Part shown: in pieces, positions 52,154-62,012 of the stretch
Layout: each line of letters opens with the position of its first letter
Numbering within the stretch: position 1 is the first letter of the stretch
Assembly (NCBI RefSeq): GCF_016860525.1
Contig: NZ_BNEA01000015.1
Coordinates: 1,612,001 to 1,676,000, forward strand
Direction of reading: 5' to 3'
Length of the DNA stretch: 64,000 nt
Source of the DNA: Streptomyces rubradiris
GTDB lineage: Bacteria > Actinomycetota > Actinomycetes > Streptomycetales > Streptomycetaceae
The notes under the pieces: generated by a model
What the model was told of the DNA's origin: nothing
What the model saw: the letters and a program-made list of their open reading frames with translations, nothing else
The model's database searches: none
Position numbers and translations under genes: made by a program

Positions 52154-53193
52154 GCGGTCGCCTCCGCGCGCTTGCGGACCCAGGCGTTGAGCAGGGTCGC
52201 GAGGAGCAGCATCGCTCCGAGGAAGAACTTGAACCAGTCGGGGTTCCACTCGGCGTAGACGATGCCCTTGCTGGTCATGCCGAACAGCAGCGCGCCCACG
52301 GCCGAGCCGACGGCGCTGCCGTAGCCGCCGGTGATCAGGCAGCCGCCGATGACGGCCGCGATGATGTAGATCAGTTCGTTGCCGACGCCCTCGCCGGACT
52401 GGACGGCGTCGAAGGAGAAGAGCAGGTGCTGGCCGGAGATCCAGGCGCCGAACGCGACGCCCATGTAGAGGCCGATCTTGGTGCGGGCGACCGGGACGCC
52501 GACCGCGCGGGCCGCGTCCTCGTTGCCGCCCACGGCGAAGATCCAGTTGCCGGTGCGGGTGCGCAGCAGGATCCAGGAGGCGAGGGCGACCAGGCCGAGC
52601 CACCACAGGATGGTGACCTTCACGTCGACGCCGCCGACGGTGATCGTGGAGGCGAAGACGGCCCGGGCGCTGGAGAAGCCCTCCATGTCGCCGATGGTCT
52701 TGGTGGAGACCGTGCCGTCGATCAGCTTGGTGAAGCCGAGGTTCATGCCGGTCAGCATCAGGAAGGTGCCCAGCGTGATGATGAAGCTGGGCAGCTTGGT
52801 GCGGGTGAGCATGAAGCCGTTGAAGGCGCCGACGGCCAAGGTGACCAGCAGCGACACGCCGACGCCGACCCAGGTGTTCGCCGTCATCTGGTAGCTGAAC
52901 ATCGAGGAGATCAGCGCGGACGATGTCACCATGACGCCCGCGGAGAGGTCGAACTCGCCGCCGATCATCAGCAGCGCGACGGGTACGGCCATGATGCCGA
53001 TGGTCGACGAGGCGTACAGCACCGTGCTGAGGCTGGTGGCGCGCAGGAAGCCGTCGGCGACGAAGGCGAAGAAGAGGAAGACGGCCAGGGCGCCGACGAC
53101 CGAGCCCAGCTCCGGGCGGGCGAGCAGCTTGCGCAGCGGGGAGGTGGGCAGCAGCCTTTCGTCGAGCGGCTTGTGGTCGGTGACCGTGCTCAT
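52150..53193 (-). CDS. Sugar ABC transporter permease (CUT2 family)
   Basis: A 347-residue permease with about nine transmembrane helices and the CUT2 signatures [15 protein letters not shown] and [20 protein letters not shown], the cytoplasmic loop that meets the ATPase. It sits between the ATPase and binding-protein genes and overlaps both by ATGA-type junctions, so all three should be made in fixed proportion. Confidence 0.9.
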   Translation of the reverse strand: MSTVTDHKPLDERLLPTSPLRKLLARPELGSVVGALAVFLFFAFVADGFLRATSLSTVLYASSTIGIMAVPVALLMIGGEFDLSAGVMVTSSALISSMFSYQMTANTWVGVGVSLLVTLAVGAFNGFMLTRTKLPSFIITLGTFLMLTGMNLGFTKLIDGTVSTKTIGDMEGFSSARAVFASTITVGGVDVKVTILWWLGLVALASWILLRTRTGNWIFAVGGNEDAARAVGVPVARTKIGLYMGVAFGAWISGQHLLFSFDAVQSGEGVGNELIYIIAAVIGGCLITGGYGSAVGSAVGALLFGMTSKGIVYAEWNPDWFKFFLGAMLLLATLLNAWVRKRAEATA

Positions 53194-54194
53194 CGGGTAC
53201 CCCGCTCGGTGTACTCGGCCAGCTCGGCGGCCTGGTCCTTGGTGACGATCTGCGGGCCGGTCAGCACCGGCTTGCCGCCGCCGAGGACGTCGTCGTTGTA
53301 CTTGTACAGCCACAGCAGGTCGACGGCCTCGTAGCCCTGGAGGTACGGCTGCTGGTCCACGGCGAAGCCGAGGGTGCCCTCCTTGAGCGCCGCCGCGACC
53401 TTGGGGTTGAGGTCGAAGGTGTCGATCTCGGCCTTGCTGCCCGCGTCCGTCCTGGCCTTGACGGCGGTGTCGGCGAAGGGCGCGCCGAGGGTGACGACGG
53501 AGTCGATGGACGTGTCGGCCTGGAGCTTGGCCCCGACGGCGGACTGCACGTCGGGCATGTTGGTGCCGTTGACGTAGAGCTTGCTCAGGGTGCCGCGGAA
53601 GGTCTTGGCGACGCCGTCGCAGCGCTGCTCGTGGCCGACGTTGCCCTGCTCGTGCAGCACGCACAGGGCCTTCTTCTTGCCGCGCTTGTTCAGCTCGTCG
53701 CCGACGGCCTCGCCGGCGATGGTCTCGTCCTGGCCGATGTGGGTGAGGGCGCCGAACGCCTTGGACTCCTCGGAGCCGGAGTTCACCGTGATCACGGGGA
53801 TGCCGGCCTTCCGGGCGCGGGCCACGGCGTCCTTCATGGCGTCCGGCTTGGCGAGGGTGACGATGATGCCGTCCACCTTCTTGTCCACGGCCGCGTCCAC
53901 CAGCTGGGCCTGTTGCTGGGCCTCGTCGTCGTGGGAGTACAGGAAGTTGATGTTGTCCTTGACGGCGGCTTGCTCGGCGCCCTTCTGGACGATGTCCCAG
54001 AAGGTGTCGCCGTCCCCCGAGTGGGTGATCATCGCGAAGGTCCAGCGCGGGGTGTTCACCGCCGCCCTGCCCTGGGCGGCGGCGGCCTTGCGGGCGTCCT
54101 CCGCCCGCTTTCCTCCGGTGCTGCTGCACGCCGCGAGGGACACGGAGAGTGCCCCCGCCAGCGCTATGCCTACCCAGGTCCGAAACCGTGCCAC
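53190..54194 (-). CDS. Sugar-binding lipoprotein of the ABC transporter
   Basis: A 334-residue periplasmic-binding-protein-family lipoprotein. The signal peptide ends in the lipobox SLAAC, so the mature protein is attached to the membrane outside the cell. The ribose-binding fold is clear: [40 protein letters not shown], and [21 protein letters not shown]. The GTG at 54194 is chosen by the signal peptide. It is the first gene of the sbp-permease-ATPase set. The sugar is unknown. Confidence 0.9.
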   Translation of the reverse strand: MARFRTWVGIALAGALSVSLAACSSTGGKRAEDARKAAAAQGRAAVNTPRWTFAMITHSGDGDTFWDIVQKGAEQAAVKDNINFLYSHDDEAQQQAQLVDAAVDKKVDGIIVTLAKPDAMKDAVARARKAGIPVITVNSGSEESKAFGALTHIGQDETIAGEAVGDELNKRGKKKALCVLHEQGNVGHEQRCDGVAKTFRGTLSKLYVNGTNMPDVQSAVGAKLQADTSIDSVVTLGAPFADTAVKARTDAGSKAEIDTFDLNPKVAAALKEGTLGFAVDQQPYLQGYEAVDLLWLYKYNDDVLGGGKPVLTGPQIVTKDQAAELAEYTERGTR

Positions 54195-54358
54195 GAGGCC
54201 GTGCCCTTCTTGCCGCTTCTGCTGTGCTCCGACGTACACAAGGGGCGGGCGACCTCACCGTGGGCGCGTCCCGGCGGCGATTTCACCTGCCCCAAACACT
54301 TCAGTATCGGACATGCCGACCGCGTATGGCACGACCGGGGACCGGGGGACGGTCGCTT

Positions 54359-54368
54359 TGTCCGGACA
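54359..54368. promoter_or_regulatory. GntR operator candidate, site 1
   Basis: TGTCCGGACA, a perfect 10-base palindrome in the context TTTGTCCGGACATC, lies in the gap between the GntR gene and the sugar-binding protein gene. The identical palindrome occurs at 55208, upstream of the GntR gene itself. Confidence 0.65.
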
Positions 54369-54391
54369 TCTCATCGAATGCGGGGACCCGG

Positions 54392-55156
54392 TCAGGACCG
54401 CACCAGCAGCTGGAACTCGAAGGAGTAGCGGCTCGGGCGGTAGGTGTGGTCGCCCAGTTCCACCGCGCGGCCGGTGTCGTCGTAGGTGGTGCGCCGCATG
54501 GTCAGCAGCGGGGCGCCCTCGGGCTCGGTCAGCCGCTCGGCCTCGGTGGCGGTGGCACCCCGGGCGCCGATGGCCTGGCGGGCGCTGTGCAGGGTGATCC
54601 CGGCGGACCGCATCAGCCGGTACAGGCCGGTGGTCTCCAGTTGGCCGGTGTCCAGGTCGAGCAGGCCCGTCGGCAGGTGGTTGATCAGGTAGGCCATGGG
54701 TTCGCCGTGGGCGAGGCGGAGCCGCTCGACGCGGTGCACGTCAGCGCCCTCGGGGACGCCGAGTGCGGCGGCGACCTCGGCGGGGGCCGGTACGACCGTG
54801 TTGACCAGCACCCGGGTGCCGGGGCGCTGGCCGGCCGCCTCCAGGTCGTCGTAGAGGCTGCTCAGTTCCAGCGGGCGCTTGACCTGGCTGTGCACGACCT
54901 GGGTGCCCACGCCCCGGCGCCGGACCAGGAGCCCCTTGTCGACGAGGGCCTGGATGGCCTGGCGGACGGTCGGCCGGGACAGTCCGAGCCGCGCGGCCAG
55001 CTCGATCTCGTTGCCCAGCAGGCTGCCCGGGGTGAGACCGCCGTGCTCGATGGCGGACTCCAGCTGCTGGGAGAGCTGGAAGTACAACGGCACCGGGGAG
55101 CTACGGTCCACGCGGAGGTCGAGCGCCGCGGTCGGGCCCACATCTGGTTTCGGCAC
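54392..55156 (-). CDS. GntR-family regulator (HutC/UTRA type)
   Basis: A 254-residue regulator with the winged helix-turn-helix GNEIELAARLGLSRPTVRQA near residue 55 and a UTRA ligand-binding domain (AYLINHLPTGLLDLDTGQLE). The ATG at 55156 fits. It lies directly upstream of the sugar ABC operon on the same strand. The palindrome TGTCCGGACA occurs both just behind it (54359) and just before it (55208), so it probably represses itself and the transporter genes and is released by a sugar or sugar phosphate. Confidence 0.88.
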   Translation of the reverse strand: MPKPDVGPTAALDLRVDRSSPVPLYFQLSQQLESAIEHGGLTPGSLLGNEIELAARLGLSRPTVRQAIQALVDKGLLVRRRGVGTQVVHSQVKRPLELSSLYDDLEAAGQRPGTRVLVNTVVPAPAEVAAALGVPEGADVHRVERLRLAHGEPMAYLINHLPTGLLDLDTGQLETTGLYRLMRSAGITLHSARQAIGARGATATEAERLTEPEGAPLLTMRRTTYDDTGRAVELGDHTYRPSRYSFEFQLLVRS

Positions 55157-55207
55157 GGGGCCGAGCGTAGTCCGGTGCCTGGTTGACGGGAAGTCGTGTA
55201 GTCAGGT

Positions 55208-55217
55208 TGTCCGGACA
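55208..55217. promoter_or_regulatory. GntR operator candidate, site 2
   Basis: TGTCCGGACA, identical to site 1 at 54359 and again followed by AT, 52 bases before the GntR start codon. This is the expected place for autorepression. Confidence 0.65.
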
Positions 55218-55256
55218 TATTCGGGGCCGGTCGGTTCCGGCGGCGATCTCCGGCGG

Positions 55257-55352
55257 CCGGTTCCAGGCGGCGCCCTATGGCAAGGCGACCGGTTCCAGGC
55301 GGCGCCCTATCGGAAGCCGACCGGTTTCAGGCGGCGCCCTATCGGAACCCGT
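55257..55352. repeat. Three 32-base direct repeats at the end of the response-regulator gene
   Basis: Units start at 55257, 55289 and 55321, each beginning CCGGTTYCAGGCGGCGCCC. The third supplies the stop and last codons of the response regulator gene. A degenerate fourth copy may lie just upstream (from about 55227). Confidence 0.8.
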
Positions 55353-56055
55353 CGGCGCCCCCGCCCTCGCCGCCGTCGCCCTCGCCCTCGCCGTCCAGCA
55401 GCCCCGCGTCGTAGACCAGCAGCGCGATCTGCACCCGGTTGTCGAGGCCGAGCTTGGCGAGGACGCGGGAGACGTGGGCCTTCACGGTGGCCACGCTGAG
55501 GAACAGCTCGGAGGCGATCCGCGCGTTGGCGAGCCCGCGCCCGACGGCGACGGCGACCTCGCGCTCGCGGTCGCCCAGGACGGCCAGCCGTTCGCGCGCC
55601 CGGGTCTGCCGGGCGTCGGCGGCGGTGCCGGCCGCGTGACGCATCAGCTGCCGGGTGACCGCGGGCGACAGCACCGGGTCGCCCGCGGCGACCCGGCGCA
55701 CGGCGTCGACGATCTCGGCGGGCGGGGTGTCCTTCAGCACGAAGCCGGCGGCGCCGGCGCGCATCGCGTGCAGCACCTGCTCGTCGGCGTGGAAGGTGGT
55801 GAGCACCACGACCTGCGGCGCGTCCGGCCGCGCGCGCAGCCGCCGGGTCGCGGTGATCCCATCGACCGCCGGCATCCGGATGTCCATGAGGACGACGTCC
55901 GGCCGGGTCCGCCGCACCAGTTCCTCGGCCTCCGCGCCGTCGGCGGCCTCCCCGACGACCTCGATGTCCCCGGCCCCGCCGATCATCAGCGCCAGACCGG
56001 CGCGTACCAGGGGGTCGTCGTCCACGAGGAGCAGTCTGATCGGCGTCGCAGTCAT
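55339..56055 (-). CDS. NarL/FixJ-type response regulator
   Basis: A 238-residue response regulator. The receiver shows LLLVDDDPLVRAGLALMI, the phosphorylated Asp in VLMDIRMP, and the KD pair (AAGFVLKDTP). The C-terminal LuxR helix-turn-helix is GLANARIASELFLSVATVKA. The last residues (a Gly/Glu-rich tail ending GADGFR) come from the tandem repeat. The sensor kinase gene lies upstream on the same strand. Confidence 0.92.
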   Translation of the reverse strand: MTATPIRLLLVDDDPLVRAGLALMIGGAGDIEVVGEAADGAEAEELVRRTRPDVVLMDIRMPAVDGITATRRLRARPDAPQVVVLTTFHADEQVLHAMRAGAAGFVLKDTPPAEIVDAVRRVAAGDPVLSPAVTRQLMRHAAGTAADARQTRARERLAVLGDREREVAVAVGRGLANARIASELFLSVATVKAHVSRVLAKLGLDNRVQIALLVYDAGLLDGEGEGDGGEGGGADGFR

Positions 56056-56263
56056 GGGGTTACGTAATCACGACCGGCGCGCCGGGTCGGCGGATCCCCG
56101 AGGCAGCCCCGGTCCGGGACGGAGACCCTAGGGCCGTGGCCCGGAACGGGCTCCCCGAGGGCCCGCGGCCCGGGACGGCTGGTCCCCGAGGCGCCCACGG
56201 CCGGGACGACCGGCCCCCGAGACGCGCCCGTCCCCGAAACCGGCCCATCCCCCAGGCACCCCC

Positions 56264-57526
56264 TCACCCCCGCGGCCACGGCAGCCACCCCCGGACCTCG
56301 AAGCCTCCGTCGGGTCGGGCGCCGTGGCGGAGCCTGCCGCCTGCCAGGGTGGCGCGTTCCGTGAGGCCGATCAGGCCCTGGCCGGAGCCGGGGACGGGCG
56401 GGACCTCGGCGGGCGGTGCCGGGTTGGCGACGGTGATCGTCAGGCCGTCCCCGGGGGCGCCGGTCAGGCGGACGGTGACCTCGGTGCCGGGGGCGTGCTT
56501 GCGGGCGTTGGTCAGGGCCTCCTGGGCGATGCGGTAGGCGGTGCGGCCGACAGAGGCGGGGACGGCGGCCGGGTCGGCGACGCGATGGTCCAGGGTGACC
56601 TTCATCCCGGCCTCGCGGCACTCGGCGACCAGGGTGTCCAGCGCGGCCAGCGTCGGCTGGGGCCGCCCGCCGGAGGGCTCCTCGGCGTCACCGGCCCGCA
56701 GTACGCCGATGATCTCCCGCAGGTCCTGCAACGCCTCGTGCGCGCTCTCCCGGATCACCCCGGCGGCCCGCGCGATCTCCTCCCGGGGCGCGTCCGGCCG
56801 GAACTCCAGGGCGCCCGCGTGCACGCTGAGCAGGGTGAGCCGGTGGGCGAGCACGTCGTGCATCTCGCGGGCGATGGCCTCGCGGGCCAGCCGCTGCGCC
56901 TGCTCGGCGCGCAGCCGGGCCTCGGTCTCCGCCCGGTGCGCCCGGTCCCTCAGGCTCAGCATCAGCATCCGCTTGGAGCGGACGAACATGCCCCAGCCGG
57001 TGACCGAAACGGTGAGCAGCGTGGTGAACACGATGACGCCGGCGTAGGGCAGGTCGGGGTCGGGCCGCACCCAGTACAGCACCGGCACCAGCGCGAGGTC
57101 GGCACCGCCGATGCAGGCGACGTACCGGAAGGGCCGGTGCACGGCGAGCGTGAAGAGGGCGACCATGGCCGCGCCGCCCGAGCAGTTGGACAGCAGGCCG
57201 ACCGGGACCATCGCGACGGCGAGCCCGACCGGCCACCGGCGGCGCAGCCAGACCGCGGCGCAGGACAGGGCGCCCAGCACCTGGTCGAGGACGGCGAGGG
57301 AGCGCGGCAGGCCGGCCTCCTCGGGCAGGGACCGCGCCGCCAGCAGGCCGATGAGGACGGCCAGGAGGAAGCAGGAGAAGTCGACGGCCCAGTCCCGCGC
57401 GGTGCGCCGGGGCCGTCGCCTTGGGGACCCGGCGTCCGGGTCCAGCTCATGGATCAGCGCGGACGGGAACAGCCACCGGCGCCCCGTGAACCCGCCCGGC
57501 GCCCGCGCCTGCTCGTCGTTGCTCAC
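56264..57526 (-). CDS. Two-component sensor histidine kinase (NarX/DesK type)
   Basis: A 420-residue kinase. Five or six transmembrane segments fill residues 45-200; the HisKA_3 dimerisation motif with the phosphorylated His is AIAREMHDVLAHRLTLLSVH, and the ATPase has AYRIAQEALTNARKHAPGT and GQGLIGLTERATLAGG. The GTG at 57526 is chosen. It pairs with the response regulator encoded 208 bases downstream on the same strand. The signal is unknown. Confidence 0.92.
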   Translation of the reverse strand: MSNDEQARAPGGFTGRRWLFPSALIHELDPDAGSPRRRPRRTARDWAVDFSCFLLAVLIGLLAARSLPEEAGLPRSLAVLDQVLGALSCAAVWLRRRWPVGLAVAMVPVGLLSNCSGGAAMVALFTLAVHRPFRYVACIGGADLALVPVLYWVRPDPDLPYAGVIVFTTLLTVSVTGWGMFVRSKRMLMLSLRDRAHRAETEARLRAEQAQRLAREAIAREMHDVLAHRLTLLSVHAGALEFRPDAPREEIARAAGVIRESAHEALQDLREIIGVLRAGDAEEPSGGRPQPTLAALDTLVAECREAGMKVTLDHRVADPAAVPASVGRTAYRIAQEALTNARKHAPGTEVTVRLTGAPGDGLTITVANPAPPAEVPPVPGSGQGLIGLTERATLAGGRLRHGARPDGGFEVRGWLPWPRG

Positions 57527-57728
57527 GGTCGGCAAATCTATGCGGGGACCGCGCTCCGCCGCCGCCCCGGACCGTGGATCGGCGACCGTACGACCGGCGG
57601 CACCGACCGAAGTCGCACCGCCGGGGAACTTTCGGCGCGGTCCGCCGCCGCGGAACGGGGTCTTTCGGCGGCGCGCGCCGGCCGCGCGGCCGATGCGCGA
57701 GAGGCCGCCGCCGGGCGAGAGTCGCCGG

Positions 57729-57929
57729 GTGAAGCAGCTACTGGAACTTCTCGGATTCATCGCGTTGGTGCAGGGGGTCATGGGCCTGGTGCACGAGTTC
57801 ACCGACTGGCGGGTGGGCCTGGTGCGGCGCATCGGCTTCCTCGACGGCTACGAGGTCTACGCGAGCGTGGCGCTCGTGGTGCTGGCGCTCGCCCTGTTCG
57901 CGGCGGCGGACAGCCGGAAACGGCCGTAG
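57729..57929 (+). CDS. Small membrane protein
   Basis: A 66-residue protein with two hydrophobic helices (LLELLGFIALVQGVMGLVHE and YASVALVVLALALFAAAD) joined by an arginine-rich loop. The GTG at 57729 follows GGGCGAGAG. It is divergent from the sensor kinase gene. Such short proteins are common and uncharacterised in Streptomyces; a role with the kinase is possible but unsupported. Confidence 0.6.
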   Translation: MKQLLELLGFIALVQGVMGLVHEFTDWRVGLVRRIGFLDGYEVYASVALVVLALALFAAADSRKRP

Positions 57930-58019
57930 GTTAACCCCCGGAAAAATCATCGGACGTGCTGGAAAACTCTGCGTGATTGACATTGACATGCCATGTTCTA
58001 CGCGCGTCATGATGACGTC

Positions 58020-58415
58020 ATGAGATTCCCCCCACGCGCGACGCGCATCGGTGCAGCGGCCGCCCTCCTGTCCGCCCTCCTCGTGGGCGGCACCGTCACG
58101 GCCACCACGGCGGACGCGGCGACGGCCGCGGTCGGCAGCATCTGCTACGGCAATCTGCCCTCCCAGGCGCACGACACCCTGGACCTGATCGAACAGGGCG
58201 GTCCCTATCCGTACTCCCAGGACGGGAGCGTCTTCCAGAACCGGGAAGGCATCCTGCCCAGCCACACGGCCGGCTACTACCACGAGTACACCGTGATCAC
58301 TCCGGGCTCCTCCACCCGCGGCGCCCGGCGCATCGTCACCGGTCAGAAGTACCAGGAGGACTACTACACGGCGGACCACTACGCCTCGTTCAAGCTGATC
58401 GACTACGGCTGCTGA
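58020..58415 (+). CDS. Secreted guanyl-specific ribonuclease (RNase Sa/N1-T1 family)
   Basis: A 131-residue secreted ribonuclease. A Sec signal (MRFPPRATRIGAAAALLSAL...) ends around residue 40. The mature enzyme has the RNase Sa core ICYGNLPSQAHDTLDLIEQG, the catalytic Glu in YYHEYTVITPG, the arginines in RGARRIVTG and the catalytic His in TADHYASF; two cysteines near its ends should form the family disulphide. It would cleave RNA after G outside the cell. The ATG at 58020 is preferred to 57993. No barstar-like inhibitor gene is next to it. Confidence 0.92.
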   Translation: MRFPPRATRIGAAAALLSALLVGGTVTATTADAATAAVGSICYGNLPSQAHDTLDLIEQGGPYPYSQDGSVFQNREGILPSHTAGYYHEYTVITPGSSTRGARRIVTGQKYQEDYYTADHYASFKLIDYGC

Positions 58416-58459
58416 GCCCCTCCCCCACGGGGCCGGTCCGAGGAACGGCGCGACACCCC

Positions 58460-58487
58460 GGGGCCCGGCCCGCCGCGGCCGGGCCCC
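58460..58487. terminator. Bidirectional terminator
   Basis: GGGGCCCGGCC (58460-58470) and GGCCGGGCCCC (58477-58487) pair perfectly round a six-base loop, between the converging RNase and AIM24 genes. Confidence 0.8.
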
Positions 58488-58501
58488 GGCGGGCGGGCGC
58501 C

Positions 58502-59314
58502 TCAGCCGGCGTGCGTGGAGAACAGTCCGCCGGTCGGGCCCTGCTTGTCGCCGCCCTGGGCCTTCTTCAGGGCGTTGGCCAGGCCCTCGATGGTGAGGGA
58601 CTGGAGGATCACCCGGCCGTTGCCCTCCAGGGTGGCCAGGGACAGGCCCTCGCCGCCGAAGACGGCGTTCATGATCCCCTGGCGGTTGAGGCCGCCGACG
58701 CGCTGCACGCCGTACTCGATGCCCTCCTCGAAGGCGACCACACAGCCGGTGTCGACCTCGATCCGGCCGCCGAAGTCCGCCGGGTTCAGGTCGATGAAGT
58801 TGCCCGCGCCGGCGATGATCACCGTGCCCTGCCCGGTGAACTTCTCCAGGATGAAGCCCTCGCCGCCACTCATGCCGGTGCGCCCGCCGGCGAAGGCGAT
58901 GCCGAACTCGACGCTGGACTCGGCGGCCACGAAGGCGTCCTTCTCGGCGAACCACGCGCGCGTGCCGTCCAGCTCCAGGGCGCGCATCTCCCCGGGCAGC
59001 ACGCCCGCGAAGCCGACCGTGCCCTCGCCGCCCTGGGCGGTGAAGTACTGGAAGGCCAGCGACTCACCGGCGAGCATGCGCTGCCCGACCTGCATGGCGG
59101 TGCCCATGGCCTGGCGCAGCAGCCCGCCCATGCCGCCGGAGCCGCCCTGCTGCTGTCCGCCGCCGCCCGACGGGCCGGACAACCGGGTCTCCATGGTCAC
59201 GTTCGCCGTCTTGAACAGGAACTTCCCGGCCTCGCAGTACACGGTCTGGCCGGGACGCAGGTTGACGACCGCCATCTGCATGGCGTTGCCGACGATCTCT
59301 TGCTGAAGGGTCAC
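58502..59314 (-). CDS. AIM24/TIGR00266-family protein
   Basis: A 270-residue protein of the AIM24 family, a beta-helical or TRAP-like fold with many glycine turns: LRPGQTVYCEAGKFLFKTAN, RALELDGTRAWFAEKDAFVA, and GAGNFIDLNPADFGGRIEVD. A glycine/glutamine-rich insertion sits at residues 45-65. Bacterial members have no firmly known function. The GTG at 59314 opens the frame. It stands alone downstream of the allantoin operon's terminator. Confidence 0.82.
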   Translation of the reverse strand: MTLQQEIVGNAMQMAVVNLRPGQTVYCEAGKFLFKTANVTMETRLSGPSGGGGQQQGGSGGMGGLLRQAMGTAMQVGQRMLAGESLAFQYFTAQGGEGTVGFAGVLPGEMRALELDGTRAWFAEKDAFVAAESSVEFGIAFAGGRTGMSGGEGFILEKFTGQGTVIIAGAGNFIDLNPADFGGRIEVDTGCVVAFEEGIEYGVQRVGGLNRQGIMNAVFGGEGLSLATLEGNGRVILQSLTIEGLANALKKAQGGDKQGPTGGLFSTHAG

Positions 59315-59381
59315 GTCAGGGAGAACGCGTCAGGTGGACGGAAGAGTTCCGGACCGGCGGTACGCGGGTCCGCGAGGGTGA

Positions 59382-59425
59382 CGCGTGGGGCGCCCCGGTG
59401 CTGTCCGGCCGGGGCGCCCCACGCG
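59382..59425 (-). terminator. Intrinsic terminator of the allantoin operon
   Basis: Two perfect 17-base arms (59382-59398 and 59409-59425) with a ten-base loop, 13 bases after the allantoicase stop. Confidence 0.85.
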
Positions 59426-59437
59426 CGTGAGCGGGGA

Positions 59438-60553
59438 TCAGCCGCCCAGCTCCTGGTGACGGGCGGCCAGGCCGCTCGCGCCGCGCTCGGTCAGCGAGCC
59501 GAACAGGCGCAGCCGGGAGATGCCGCCGTCGGGGAAGATGTCGATCCGCGCGTGCGTGCCGACCGCCGCCTCGGGCAGGACGAAGCGGTGGTTGGTGTCG
59601 GGCTGGAGCCGGGTGCGCGGCAGGACCTCGGTCCACTCGCCGTCCTCGCCGTCCCGGACGGACACCGACGCCCAGCCGGCGCTGTTGCCCTTCAGGTAGG
59701 CGGTGTCGATCTCGACGGCGCGGATCGCGGACTGGGCCACGAGCCGGTAGCGGATCCAGTCGTTGCCCTGGTCGCGGCGGCGGCGGGTCTCCCAGCCGTC
59801 GTCCATCTTGCGCGAGCGGCCCGGCTGGATGGTGTTGGTGGCCGGCGAGTAGAAGAGGTTGGAGGCGTCCTCGACCTGGCCGCCGTTCTCCAGCGCGACC
59901 ACGTCGAAGGTGCCGAGGGCGGCCAGCCACTCGGGGTCCGGGACGACCTCGCCGTACACCCGCAGGCGGGCGATGCCGCCGTCGGGGTGCTGGTTGATCC
60001 GCAGGTGGGTGAAGCGCTGCTCGACGGTGACCGCGAAGCCGTTGGCCGCGTGGCCGCCGACCGGGGTGCGCGGGACGAGGGTGGTCCACTTCACGTCGTC
60101 GCCGAGCAGTTCCTCGGGCGACGGCGAACCGGGTACGCAGGCGCCCTCGACGGAGACGGCCTGCGGGTAGTTACCGCGGAAGTGGGCGGTGTCGATCACG
60201 ATGCCGCGGATCACCCCGGGCGCGCCGAGGCGGACCAGCGCCCAGTCGTGGTCCTCGGCGGTCGGCCAGGGGTGCTCGGCGGAGACACCGCGGCGGCGGC
60301 GGGTCTCCCAGCCGTCCATGATCTTGCCCTTGTGGCCGAAGTGCTCGGGGTCGAACTCGGCCCGCTCGGGCACCAGCAGGTTCTCCCGCTGGGCGAAGAA
60401 CTCGTCGTTGGCGGCGATGACACCGGCGCCGAGCTGCCGGTCGGCGAGGTTGGCGTACTGGGTGAAGGGGAAGTCGGCGGTGCGGTAGTCCGCGTACGGG
60501 TCGCCGCCTCCGTAGGGGTTCGCGTCGCCGGTGAAGCTGGGTATCGCCGTCAC
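59438..60553 (-). CDS. alc: Allantoicase
   Basis: A 371-residue allantoicase, which splits allantoate into ureidoglycolate and urea in purine breakdown. The two repeated allantoicase domains are clear, each with its signature: MDGWETRRRRGVSAEHPW and MDDGWETRRRRDQGNDW, and HLRINQHPDGGIARLRVYGE and ARIDIFPDGGISRLRLFG. The GTG at 60553 opens the frame. It lies 39 bases after allantoinase on the same strand and is probably co-transcribed, using the product of that enzyme. Confidence 0.95.
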   Translation of the reverse strand: MTAIPSFTGDANPYGGGDPYADYRTADFPFTQYANLADRQLGAGVIAANDEFFAQRENLLVPERAEFDPEHFGHKGKIMDGWETRRRRGVSAEHPWPTAEDHDWALVRLGAPGVIRGIVIDTAHFRGNYPQAVSVEGACVPGSPSPEELLGDDVKWTTLVPRTPVGGHAANGFAVTVEQRFTHLRINQHPDGGIARLRVYGEVVPDPEWLAALGTFDVVALENGGQVEDASNLFYSPATNTIQPGRSRKMDDGWETRRRRDQGNDWIRYRLVAQSAIRAVEIDTAYLKGNSAGWASVSVRDGEDGEWTEVLPRTRLQPDTNHRFVLPEAAVGTHARIDIFPDGGISRLRLFGSLTERGASGLAARHQELGG

Positions 60554-60592
60554 GGTGATCAGTTCTTCCTTTCGGGGCTCGGTGGATGGGAT

Positions 60593-61930
60593 TCAGCGGG
60601 TCCGGCTGAGCAGCGTCCCCTTCGGTTCGGTGAACTCGCCGTCGGCGACGATGCGTTCGCCGCGCAGCCAGGTGGACTTGACGACGCCGTACAGGGTCCT
60701 GCCGGCGTAGGCGGTGACCCGGTTGCGGTGCTGGAGGCCGGCCGGGTCGACGGTGAAGGTCTCGTCGGGGGCGAGGACGGCGAAGTCGGCGTCGCGGCCG
60801 GCCTCGATGGCGCCCTTGTGGGTCAGGCCGGCCAGCTCCGCGGTCCGCGCGGACATCCAGCGGACGACGTCCTCCAGGGTGTGGCCGCGCTTGCGGGCCT
60901 CGGTCCACACCGCCGGCAGGCTCACCTGGAGGCCGGCGATGCCGCCCCAGGCGGTGGCGAAGTCGTCGGTCTTCAGGTCGGCGGTGGAGGGCGAGTGGTC
61001 GGTGACCACGCAGTCGATGGTGCCGTCGGCCAGCGCCTCCCACAGCAGGTCCTGGTTGGCGGACTCGCGGATGGGCGGGCAGCACTTGAACTCGCTGGCG
61101 CCGTCCGGGACTTCCTCGGCGGTGAAGGCGAGGTAGTGCGGGCAGGTCTCCACCGTGACGCGCACGCCCTCGGCGCGGGCGGCGCGGATCAGCGGCAGGG
61201 CGTCGCTGGAGGACAGGTGCAGCACGTGCACGCGGGCGTTGAGGCGCCGGGCCTGCGCGATGAGGTTCGCGATGGCGGTGTCCTCGGCGTCGCGCGGGCG
61301 GGAGGCGAGGAAATCGGCGTACTTGGGGCCGCCGTGCTGGGGGGCGCTCTCCAGGTGGTGCGGGTCCTCGGCGTGCACGATGAGCAGCCCGTCGAACCCG
61401 GCTATCTCGGCCATCGACTGGGCGAGCTGGTCCTGGTCGAGGTGCGGGAACTCGTCCACGCCGGACGGGGAGAGGAAGGCCTTGAAGCCGAAGACCCCGG
61501 CGTCGTGCAGCGGGCGCAGGTCCTTGACGTTGTCGGGCAGGGCACCGCCCCAGAAGCCGACGTCGATGTGCGCCTTGTCCCGGGCCACGTCCTGCTTGAT
61601 CCGCAGGTGCTCGACCGTGGTGGTGGGCGGCAGGGAGTTCAGCGGCATGTCGATCAGGGTGGTGATGCCGCCGGCCGCCGCCGCGCGGGTGGCGGTCCAG
61701 AAGCCCTCCCACTCGGTGCGGCCCGGGTCGTTGACGTGCACGTGGGTGTCGACCAGGCCGGGCAGCAGCACGTGGTCGCCGACGTCCTCCAGCCGGGCCG
61801 TGGCCGGGACCTCGGCGTCGTACGGCAGGACGGCCGTGATCTTCCCGCCGGACACGGTGACCGTGGCCGCCCGCGTGCCCTCCGGAGTGATCACTCGCGT
61901 CGAGCGCAGCACCAGTTCAGCGTCGGACAC
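60593..61930 (-). CDS. allB: Allantoinase
   Basis: A 445-residue amidohydrolase that opens allantoin to allantoate. The metal-binding HVH motif is [17 protein letters not shown], the carbamylated lysine is in [18 protein letters not shown], and further ligands lie in [14 protein letters not shown] and the VVTDHSPS aspartate. Length is normal. It is the first gene of the allB-alc operon, divergent from the IclR regulator gene, with two palindromes in between. Confidence 0.95.
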   Translation of the reverse strand: MSDAELVLRSTRVITPEGTRAATVTVSGGKITAVLPYDAEVPATARLEDVGDHVLLPGLVDTHVHVNDPGRTEWEGFWTATRAAAAGGITTLIDMPLNSLPPTTTVEHLRIKQDVARDKAHIDVGFWGGALPDNVKDLRPLHDAGVFGFKAFLSPSGVDEFPHLDQDQLAQSMAEIAGFDGLLIVHAEDPHHLESAPQHGGPKYADFLASRPRDAEDTAIANLIAQARRLNARVHVLHLSSSDALPLIRAARAEGVRVTVETCPHYLAFTAEEVPDGASEFKCCPPIRESANQDLLWEALADGTIDCVVTDHSPSTADLKTDDFATAWGGIAGLQVSLPAVWTEARKRGHTLEDVVRWMSARTAELAGLTHKGAIEAGRDADFAVLAPDETFTVDPAGLQHRNRVTAYAGRTLYGVVKSTWLRGERIVADGEFTEPKGTLLSRTR

Positions 61931-62012
61931 CCGAACCCCTCTCTATACCGCCGTTACTCACGACCGTCGTCGTTCACGCCCAGGAAACGGGATTTACGCC
62001 CATGTAACGGAC

